Below, piece after piece: positions 1 through 5,512 of a DNA stretch of 8,006 nucleotides (its first letter is position 1; every line of letters starts with the position of its first letter). This stretch comes from Bacteroidetes bacterium UBA2322 (lineage in GTDB: Bacteria; Bacteroidota; Bacteroidia; Chitinophagales; UBA2359). The notes under the pieces are model-generated. The model was given only the letters and a program-made list of their open reading frames with translations. It had not been told where the DNA came from and made no database searches. The stretch is from contig DDVC01000125.1 of assembly GCA_002345145.1 (NCBI GenBank), forward strand, positions 1 to 8,006, read 5' to 3'. Both the position numbers and the translations under genes were made by a program.

Positions 1-5
1 ATCCC

Positions 6-938
6 CTAATTTGTTACACACTCCAATACCATAGCAACCCCAATTTTATATTTAGCCCGGAGATTGCCTTGTTTTTGTGCCTCCTCACACAATCGGTAGG
101 AATATTCATCATTAGAGGCACTTAATGTGTAACCGCCCAGTTTATTGTCAAGTTCATCGGCTCTTTTTACCAAGGCTTCGCTGCTGCTGTTTTGCAAATA
201 GGCAGCCAACAAATCGGCAGGTACAAATACGCCGTCTAAATAATCGGTAGTTTTTGAGATGTAGTAAATGGGATAAGCTCTTTTGGGGAAATCTTTAATC
301 TCATTTTTCACCTTCCCGTATTCTATGGCTGCTTCTTTGTGTTTACCCTCCTTAAAAAATTGCTCTGCTAATGTTAGTATTTCTCTTGCAGAGGGCACAA
401 CCGGCTTGGGCTCCGTTATAATTGGCGTTTCGGGTAATGGATTGTTAAATATCTTTTGCTCAATTAGGGCATTTTGCAATAGTAGCCTAACTGTAGTGTT
501 GTTGTTTTCATCAACAGGCACTGTTGAAATATTTATTTTTTGAGAACTACAGCTTTCATTAAGTATAACATTAGCAACATTGAACTCACATACATAATTA
601 CTGGCTTTTTTTGAAAAGGTTAAAATAATGCCTACTTCGGTTATACTTGAAGGCATATTGGTGCCGGTAATAATTTCTATGGCTGCAATATCTTGGTTTA
701 CTAATCTTACACTCCACAAATCGCGGTCTTGTAATAAAGACATAAGATTTTCGGTGATATTAATATAAGGCTCGTAGTTCTGGTCGCTATTGTCATCGGG
801 TAAATTGCTTATAAAGATATTTACCTGCCTCCCCTTGATGTCTATAGGGCATTGCGCCAAAGCAAATTGAGCGGCAAAAAAGAAAGCAAAAAAAATAAAA
901 ATGGCAAGTTGTTTCATAGGAATGTGTTTTAGAAACAT
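6..938 (-). CDS. Exported TPR-containing protein, partner of the TIR gene
   Basis: Predicted periplasmic protein of unknown function, 310 residues from ATG 938 or 303 from ATG 917. The second start gives the more typical signal peptide: MKQ, then a Phe/Ala-rich core ending ALA before Gln-Cys. The cysteine is preceded by Gln, so this is not a lipobox. Residues 31-165 form a predicted alpha/beta region with no family I recognise. A short Pro-rich linker (about 167-183) follows, then a helical stretch (184-232) with TPR character (AEQFFKEGKHKEAAIEYGKV). The C-terminus (about 277-305) resembles a Sel1-like half repeat. Cysteines at 30, 117, 130, 284 and 307 could form disulfides in the periplasm. 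The gene follows the TIR gene directly: the ATG 938 start overlaps its stop by 10 bases, while ATG 917 leaves 11 bases, so co-translation is likely. Export and linkage are well supported; the role is inference. Confidence 0.82.
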   Translation of the reverse strand: MFLKHIPMKQLAIFIFFAFFFAAQFALAQCPIDIKGRQVNIFISNLPDDNSDQNYEPYINITENLMSLLQDRDLWSVRLVNQDIAAIEIITGTNMPSSITEVGIILTFSKKASNYVCEFNVANVILNESCSSQKINISTVPVDENNNTTVRLLLQNALIEQKIFNNPLPETPIITEPKPVVPSAREILTLAEQFFKEGKHKEAAIEYGKVKNEIKDFPKRAYPIYYISKTTDYLDGVFVPADLLAAYLQNSSSEALVKRADELDNKLGGYTLSASNDEYSYRLCEEAQKQGNLRAKYKIGVAMVLECVTN

Positions 939-2131
939 AAATTAAAATTTTTGAGCTCTTGGTTTTCTGATTGTATGTTTACAATAGCTGAGCATTTGGC
1001 GTTGTTGCTATCTTTATTAAGAGCTATTTTATGCTCACCTACCGGCACGTTGGAAACTGAAATACTTTTTTCATTTTTATACAATGCACTAAATTCTTTG
1101 TCGTCAATCCAAATAGATTTTTTTTGCATTGGTTTATTCACAAATAAAACGATAGTTACCTTTTTAGGAGAAGGTGATGGCGTAGTGTTGCCGGTGCCTG
1201 CCGAATTGCCACTTGTAGTTCCCGATGTACTGGAAACAGGTGTTGTTTGAGTAGCAGTAACCGCAGGGTTTGATTGATTGCTGTTTCTTACCGGTTTAGT
1301 GGTTGTACTTGTGGGTTTGGTTGCAGTATTATTGTTAGCTGTTGTATTTAGTGTTTTTGGAGTTTCGGTATTTTTACCCTCATCGGGTATATTACTTTCT
1401 TGGATTGAGATTTTTGGTAGAGTATCCTGGGGTGGGGTAGGATTGGTTTCCTGTTGCACTTGGGCAATTTCGGGTATAGTTTTTTGTTGTTGTAATAAAA
1501 AATAACCTACCACACAGGCAATAACGGCTAAAAGTACACCACCTACAAATAAAGGTGTATAAGTGCGTTTAGCAATTGTAGTTTCTGGTACATTAGCGTA
1601 AGGTACAGCTTCTACTAAAGATGATTGCTGGTTATACTGTTTGGGCTGAACAATTTTTCGCAACTCTTGACTTATGGAGTAGTATGCTTTATCGGGGTCT
1701 GCCCAGTCTTTTATCGGCACTACTTTACCATCAAGCAATGGTAGTGCTTTTGCTTTTGCAAAAGGCATGGTGTACCAATCGCAGTACCTTACAATAATGG
1801 GGATAACCGTAGCAGTTCCTTGTGCATGTTTTTGCAAAATGGGTTGTAGCAGTCTGTCCACACAAAAATCGGAAGCCAAAAAATCGGCGCTCACCAATAG
1901 CATAATGATTTGTGCATTAGCTATTTGTGCTTCGGTAGCTTGCAAATAATCTTCGCCCGCTAAAATTTCTTCGTCTGTCCACGCGCTGATAAGTCCTTGT
2001 CTTTCCATTGTATTTAAATGGGTACTCAGCTTATCTAAAAAGGACTTATCGGCATGGGCATAAGCAATATAAACTTGTCTTGCTTCCACCTTCACTAAAT
2101 TTTTGCAATAATAAGGAAAATTATTTTGCAA
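929..2131 (-). CDS. TIR domain - membrane helix - PEGA-like domain protein
   Basis: 400 residues. Residues 18-162 are a TIR domain: strand A VYIAYAHAD, BB-loop region W51-T-D-E-E-I-L-A-G59, the core LLVSADFLASDFC (78-90), then VIPIIVRYCDW (109-119) and a typical C-terminal helix (ISQELRKIV). Basic residues K188-R189 precede one membrane helix (about 193-213), so by the positive-inside rule the TIR domain is cytoplasmic. A Pro/Thr/Ser/Asn-rich low-complexity linker (about 216-322) leads to a small beta domain (324-400) with an IWIDDKEF...VPVGEHKI pattern like PEGA domains, predicted to be periplasmic. The position where NADase TIRs carry the catalytic glutamate appears to be Leu94. The start is uncertain: the frame has no ATG. 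Candidates are TTG 2131, GTG 2095 and GTG 2089; the last two begin just before the TIR strand. It is probably cotranscribed with the exported protein downstream. Related TIR proteins act in defence or signalling, but the function here is unknown. Confidence 0.85.
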   Translation of the reverse strand: MQNNFPYYCKNLVKVEARQVYIAYAHADKSFLDKLSTHLNTMERQGLISAWTDEEILAGEDYLQATEAQIANAQIIMLLVSADFLASDFCVDRLLQPILQKHAQGTATVIPIIVRYCDWYTMPFAKAKALPLLDGKVVPIKDWADPDKAYYSISQELRKIVQPKQYNQQSSLVEAVPYANVPETTIAKRTYTPLFVGGVLLAVIACVVGYFLLQQQKTIPEIAQVQQETNPTPPQDTLPKISIQESNIPDEGKNTETPKTLNTTANNNTATKPTSTTTKPVRNSNQSNPAVTATQTTPVSSTSGTTSGNSAGTGNTTPSPSPKKVTIVLFVNKPMQKKSIWIDDKEFSALYKNEKSISVSNVPVGEHKIALNKDSNNAKCSAIVNIQSENQELKNFNLCF

Positions 2132-2237
2132 GAGGTAACTGATTTTGAATTATTTACTAACTTCTGGACTGAATTTTTTGCTGCCTAATCCGGTTTTAGC
2201 GTTTTTTACTTTTTCCTGAATAAAAAACCCAAATTGA

Positions 2238-2245
2238 CAAAAGTG
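2238..2245 (-). promoter_or_regulatory. Weak candidate -7 box for the TIR operon
   Basis: On the minus strand this reads CACTTTTG, one mismatch from the Bacteroidota -7 consensus TAnnTTTG. A TTG on the same strand at 2269-2267 lies 21 bases upstream, which fits a -33 element. If used, the leader to TTG 2131 would be about 100 bases, and transcription would start inside the short upstream ORF, so that ORF would not be expressed from this promoter. Confidence 0.2.
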
Positions 2246-2256
2246 AATTACCATTT

Positions 2257-2272
2257 CCCAATACCCCAATAC
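2257..2272. repeat. Tandem 8-bp repeat CCCAATAC x2
   Basis: Two perfect adjacent copies (2257-2264 and 2265-2272) upstream of the TIR gene. Because the unit is not a multiple of three, gain or loss of a copy would shift the frame of the short upstream ORF. With only two units, this is a small feature. Confidence 0.6.
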
Positions 2273-2340
2273 CATAGCTCCAATAATAGCAAGGTAGGGT
2301 AAGTACCCACCCGAGGTTTTTATTACACACCCAACTTAGG

Positions 2341-2380
2341 CAGCCTCATCTGGTAAAACAGGTGGGGCTGTTTGTTTTTG
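2341..2380 (+). terminator. Rho-independent terminator, apparently orphan
   Basis: CAGCCTCATCTG (2341-2352) pairs with CAGGTGGGGCTG (2359-2370) as a continuous 12-bp stem with two G-U pairs around the loop GTAAAA. TTTGTTTTTG follows directly. The T tract is only on the plus-strand 3' side, so it works left to right. No plus-strand gene is visible to its left in this window. It may end an unannotated or antisense transcript, or insulate the nucleotidase promoter 43 bases further on. Confidence 0.65.
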
Positions 2381-2412
2381 TCTTAATCGGGTGTTTTTAT
2401 GATTTTATCTAT

Positions 2413-2420
2413 TAACTTTG
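2413..2420 (+). promoter_or_regulatory. Bacteroidota -7 box of the nucleotidase gene
   Basis: TAACTTTG is a perfect match to TAnnTTTG. Transcription would start about 4-7 bases downstream, leaving a leader of only about 10-14 bases before ATG 2438. That excludes ATG 2399 as the start. No clear TTG is seen at the -33 position; the region is T-rich (TGTTTTTA at 2392-2399). Confidence 0.7.
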
Positions 2421-2437
2421 CAAATAAAACATCGGGC

Positions 2438-3997
2438 ATGAAAAATCTGCTTCATTTAGTTTGGGTCTTATTGTTGGTAATGAGTGTGCCGGCTTGTAAA
2501 TTGGGTAAAACGGCACAGCAAACCAAAAATGATGGTATCATAGAAGTGGTGTTTTTACACATCAACGACATTTACGAAATTACCCCCTTAGAAGGTGGTA
2601 AGGTAGGTGGGTTGGCAAGGGTAGCCACCGTGCGCAAAAATCTGTTGCAAAACAACCCCAATACCTTTACCATACTGGCAGGCGATTTTTTAAGCCCCTC
2701 TCTGCTGGGTACCATTAAATACGAGGGTGAGCGCATCAGAGGGCGGCATATTGTAGAAGTGCTGAATACACTGGGTTTGGATATTGCCACATTTGGCAAC
2801 CACGAATTTGATATAAAAGAGGACGAACTGCAAAGCCGCATCAACGAATCAGAGTTTAAGTGGACATCGGCAAATGTTTACCATAAACGCGGCGATTATA
2901 CCATGCCCTTTGCCAAACAAAAGAGCGGAACCGAAGAGCTTTTTCCCGAAACAATGGTGCTGCCGGTGCGCGATGCCGATGGCACTACTGCCAATATAGG
3001 TTTATTTGGTATTACCGTACCATACACCAAAACAGATTATGTACATTACACCGATTATTTTGAAGCGGCAACCAAAGCGGTTAAAGAACTAAAACCCAAA
3101 ACCGATGTGATTGTGGCGCTTACACATATAGACGTGGACGAAGACAAAAAATTAGTAGGAATGTTGCCCGATGTTAAATTAGCTATGGGCGGACATGACC
3201 ACGATAATATGTACCACAAAGTGGGCGAGAGTATAGTAGCCAAAGCCGATGCCAACGTTAAAACAGTTTACGTGCACAGGATCATTATTAACCAAAACAC
3301 TAAAAAGGTAAATGTTGTTTCTAACCTGATACCCGTAAATGACCTCATTCCCGAAGAGCCCCAAACAAAAGCCATTGCCCAAAAATGGGTAGAAATAGGT
3401 AACAGCAGTTTTACCAAAATGGGTTTTAATGTGAATGAAGTTTTAGCCCATATAGACCCTGCCAATCCTTGGGACGGACGGGAAAGTACCGTGCGCCACA
3501 AACCCAGCAATTTGGGGCAAATGATAGCCAAGTCTATGTCGGCTGCTTTTCCCGAATCGGAATGTGCCTTGCTCAACAGCGGCTCTATAAGGGTTGACGA
3601 CCAACTTAGCGGCGATATAACCCAGTTTGATATTTTGCGCACCCTTCCGTTTGGTGGTTACGTGGTAGGGGTGGAAATGAAAGGCTCACTACTCGAAAAA
3701 GTTTTACAGGCAGGCTTAAAAAATATAACCAAAGGCGGATATTTACAGTGGGACCGCATTAAACCCGATGCCAACGGAAACGGGTTTTTGGTGCAGGATA
3801 AACCTATTAACCCCAACAAAGTATATTTTGTGGTATTGCCCGATTTTTTGCTCACCGGCGTAGAAACCAATTTAGACTTCCTCAAACCCGATAACCCCGA
3901 AATTGTAAAACTACATAAACCCGATGCCACGGATAAATCGGATTTTCGGAACGATATACGGCAGGTGGTTATTGAATACATAAAAAAACTAAAATAA
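2438..3997 (+). CDS. Lipoprotein 5'-nucleotidase / metallophosphoesterase (UshA/CD73-like)
   Basis: Two-domain 5'-nucleotidase family protein, 519 residues from ATG 2438. It probably hydrolyses nucleoside 5'-phosphates or related phosphoesters outside the inner membrane. Residues 1-20 form a lipoprotein signal ending VPAC (Cys20). The N-terminal metallophosphoesterase domain shows the metal motifs in order: HINDIY (D44), AGD (D83), GNHEFD (N121, H122), TH (H230) and GGHDHD (H253, H255). The C-terminal substrate-binding domain has NLGQ (358), LLNSGSIR (R385), LPFGG (F405) and the late LPDFLLTG segment (F470). In UshA-type enzymes the equivalent arginine and phenylalanines bind the nucleotide. 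Two differences from classic UshA: the first motif is D-I-Y rather than D-x-H, and PFGN is PFGG. ATG 2399 lies upstream of the -7 box, so it was rejected as start. The family call is firm; the exact substrate is not known. Confidence 0.92.
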   Translation: MKNLLHLVWVLLLVMSVPACKLGKTAQQTKNDGIIEVVFLHINDIYEITPLEGGKVGGLARVATVRKNLLQNNPNTFTILAGDFLSPSLLGTIKYEGERIRGRHIVEVLNTLGLDIATFGNHEFDIKEDELQSRINESEFKWTSANVYHKRGDYTMPFAKQKSGTEELFPETMVLPVRDADGTTANIGLFGITVPYTKTDYVHYTDYFEAATKAVKELKPKTDVIVALTHIDVDEDKKLVGMLPDVKLAMGGHDHDNMYHKVGESIVAKADANVKTVYVHRIIINQNTKKVNVVSNLIPVNDLIPEEPQTKAIAQKWVEIGNSSFTKMGFNVNEVLAHIDPANPWDGRESTVRHKPSNLGQMIAKSMSAAFPESECALLNSGSIRVDDQLSGDITQFDILRTLPFGGYVVGVEMKGSLLEKVLQAGLKNITKGGYLQWDRIKPDANGNGFLVQDKPINPNKVYFVVLPDFLLTGVETNLDFLKPDNPEIVKLHKPDATDKSDFRNDIRQVVIEYIKKLK

Positions 3998-4059
3998 AAA
4001 CAGCAAGACAAAAAAGGGCAAAAATTTTCTCTTTGTAGCGTTACTATTCTTGTAAATAG

Positions 4060-4078
4060 CGTCATAAAAACGTCATAA
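4060..4078 (+). repeat. Direct repeat CGTCATAA x2 ahead of a promoter box
   Basis: Perfect 8-bp copies at 4060-4067 and 4071-4078, 11 bases apart (one helical turn) and ending 4 bases before the -7 box TACCTTTG. The position overlaps the spacer/-33 region, where an activator, repressor or alternative sigma factor could bind. Function is inference. Confidence 0.45.
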
Positions 4079-4082
4079 TAGC

Positions 4083-4090
4083 TACCTTTG
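4083..4090 (+). promoter_or_regulatory. Bacteroidota -7 box of the outer-membrane protein gene
   Basis: TACCTTTG matches TAnnTTTG, and its surroundings (TACCTTTGCATATAAA) agree at 14 of 16 bases with those of the nucleotidase box (TAACTTTGCAAATAAA). The leader to ATG 4124 would be about 27-30 bases. The TTG at 4088 lies inside the box and so cannot be the start codon. A -33 TTG is not obvious at normal spacing. Confidence 0.7.
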
Positions 4091-4123
4091 CATATAAATT
4101 ATTTAACCCCAAAATCTGCTAAC

Positions 4124-5311
4124 ATGAAGCAATTTTTGTCTTTTTTGTGCCTGATATTCACCGTTCATTATGCTCAGGCACAGTACGAAATGGTTGTGTT
4201 TGAGTATGAAAAAAACTATTTCAACCAAGGAAACCCCCTGCCAGCCGAAAGTTTTATTATGCTAAGTGGTCAAGTTGATCAAGGAATAGATATGGTAAAA
4301 GTGGAACTATACAAAGGGGGAAGTTCCAAAAGAAAAAAAGCATTGTATGAAAATACATGGAAACGGTCATACAGCAATATAGGTGAAAAGTTCGATCTTC
4401 CACTCAACTATAAACTACATGGCGGCGAGCAGTACGATGTGGTTATGAAAAACTACCGCAGCGCTAACGAAACTGAAAAAATGAACTTGCGCCAAATCAT
4501 AAACAGCACCCTTGATGCTTATGTGGACGGCATCATTTCTGTTGAACGCCGGAAGCTCAATATAGCCAAGCCGGCAGGAGCTATCATTAAAGACTTAAAC
4601 GGTATTGTGCAGCAAGGAACAGCTTTTTATGAAAATAAAATCAATTTTGAGTTCCCGGGATTTTCGGATATTATCAAAATAAAAATTGAGCAACTAAATA
4701 AAACCAAACTCCGTCGCGGGAATATCGTATTTGCATCGGGCGACAAAAAGATGAAACGCACCGAAACCAAACGGTTAATGTCGGAAAAACTTATTACCGA
4801 GCTAAAAACAGCGCTTCATACCGAGATAGAGCAATATATAAATACCAATTTACTGGTTCTCCATGACTGGACGGAGGTTAATAATTACCCCACCGAAAAA
4901 ACGCGCAATATCCTCTCTATCAATGCCGGTTATGGAGGTGTGTATTTTGACGGTGATGTAAACAACCTCTCCTATGACAGCGCTCCTTATGTAGGGTTAT
5001 CGTTTCCGTTTGGTAAATCTGCATTCTCTTCCCAATTTTGGAGCAAGACTTCATTCTCTTTGGGCGCTTTTGTTACCAATTTTGAAGACGAAGACGGCAA
5101 TGTGGTTACAGGTCCTATATTCGGCCGCCCGTATTATGTTGCTTTGGGGTATAAGGTGTTTAAGTTTATCAGAATTAATGCCGGCGCTACTTTCCTTGAA
5201 AAACAACGAACCGAGTTTGGTTTTAACGTAAATGATGTTAGGATAAGACCTTTTGTAGGGGTAAGCGCTGAACTGAACCTCTGGCTCGGATTGGGCGATA
5301 AGGGTAAATAA
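4124..5311 (+). CDS. Uncharacterised outer-membrane protein with C-terminal beta-barrel
   Basis: 395 residues from ATG 4124, chosen because it gives a clean signal peptide (MKQFLSFLCLIFTVHYAQA, cleaved before Gln20) and lies downstream of the promoter box. Residues about 40-110 look like a beta-sandwich (FIMLSGQVDQGIDMVKVELY ... YDVVMKNYR). Residues about 113-250 are mainly helical and charged, with many Lys and Glu. Residues about 262-390 show alternating amphipathic strands rich in Gly and aromatics (ILSINAGYGGVYF, APYVGLSFPF, TSFSLGAFV, YYVALGYKVF, FIRINAGATFL, RPFVGVSAELNLWLGL). This fits a small outer-membrane barrel of about 6-8 strands. No named family recognised. It stands between two other envelope genes, with 126 and 201 bases of flanking non-coding DNA. 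A role in surface structure or transport is possible but not shown. Confidence 0.85.
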   Translation: MKQFLSFLCLIFTVHYAQAQYEMVVFEYEKNYFNQGNPLPAESFIMLSGQVDQGIDMVKVELYKGGSSKRKKALYENTWKRSYSNIGEKFDLPLNYKLHGGEQYDVVMKNYRSANETEKMNLRQIINSTLDAYVDGIISVERRKLNIAKPAGAIIKDLNGIVQQGTAFYENKINFEFPGFSDIIKIKIEQLNKTKLRRGNIVFASGDKKMKRTETKRLMSEKLITELKTALHTEIEQYINTNLLVLHDWTEVNNYPTEKTRNILSINAGYGGVYFDGDVNNLSYDSAPYVGLSFPFGKSAFSSQFWSKTSFSLGAFVTNFEDEDGNVVTGPIFGRPYYVALGYKVFKFIRINAGATFLEKQRTEFGFNVNDVRIRPFVGVSAELNLWLGLGDKGK

Positions 5312-5451
5312 CTTGCTGCTTATGTTATCTTGCAACTATAGCAGATAAACCGCCGGCATAAATTACCCACCTGCCATTTACAATACACGTTATCTTTATA
5401 TATAATTGAGAGTTGCCGGTGTAGCTGTTTTTACCCGTGTTCAGTTTATTT

Positions 5452-5459
5452 AACATTTG
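5452..5459 (+). promoter_or_regulatory. Candidate -7 box of the OmpA-family gene
   Basis: AACATTTG differs from TAnnTTTG at one base and is followed by CATA, as in the box at 4083-4090. The leader would be about 45-50 bases. An alternative one-mismatch box is TATCTTTA at 5391-5398. Readthrough from the gene upstream is also possible, because no strong terminator lies between them. Confidence 0.35.
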
Positions 5460-5462
5460 CAT

Positions 5463-5475
5463 ACTGCTGAGCAGT
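5463..5475. promoter_or_regulatory. 13-bp palindrome in the OmpA-gene leader
   Basis: ACTGCT-G-AGCAGT is a perfect inverted repeat with a single central base. It starts 3 bases after the candidate -7 box, so it would overlap the transcription start. A one-base centre is too tight for an RNA hairpin at full length, so a protein-binding operator would be the more natural reading. Chance occurrence is possible. Confidence 0.25.
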
Positions 5476-5512
5476 TACCTGCTTCTTTGTTCACCTTTTT
5501 AACTCGGTAGTC

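Larger units (their letters stand above)
2150..2275 (-). other. Possible short ORF upstream of, and in frame with, the TIR gene
   Basis: ATG 2275 opens a 41-codon frame ending in TAA at 2152-2150. It lies in the same reading frame as the TIR gene and ends 18 bases before its TTG 2131. The peptide is hydrophobic/aromatic at first (MVLGYWEMVIHFCQFGFFI) and lysine-rich at the end. The frame is open without an ATG for another 20 codons upstream, to a stop at 2336-2338. It could be a leader peptide translationally coupled to the TIR gene, the former 5' end of that gene cut off by one stop codon, or simply chance. No ribosome-binding site or homology supports it, so it is not called a gene. Confidence 0.2.
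2132..2437. other. Divergent intergenic region between the TIR gene and the nucleotidase gene
   Basis: No convincing protein gene. It holds the short minus-strand ORF (2150-2275), the 8-bp tandem repeat CCCAATAC (2257-2272), and a small imperfect hairpin GGTAGGGT/ACCCACC-like (2293-2311, one bulged A). Further right are a strong plus-strand terminator hairpin (2341-2370 plus a T-rich tail) and the nucleotidase promoter box (2413-2420). The minus-strand promoter for the TIR pair should also lie here; only a weak candidate is visible. Confidence 0.7.

Noticed and set aside
951..1505. Plus-strand ORFs of 75-99 codons opposite the TIR gene
   Set aside because: They are antisense to well-supported TIR protein domains and linker, have low-complexity composition caused by the Thr/Pro codons, and lack recognisable motifs.
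23..2278. 13-bp identical stretch CCAATACCATAGC at 23-35 and 2266-2278, flanking the TIR pair
   Set aside because: About one match of this length is expected by chance in 8 kb. The flanking bases diverge at once and no element ends are visible.
2399..2437. Longer nucleotidase start at ATG 2399
   Set aside because: It lies upstream of the -7 promoter box and would put 13 extra residues before a textbook lipoprotein signal.
1758..2921. The peptide YTMPFAK occurs in both the TIR protein (residues 120-126) and the nucleotidase
   Set aside because: Codons differ and the surrounding sequences are unrelated (TIR core versus metallophosphoesterase loop), so it looks like coincidence.
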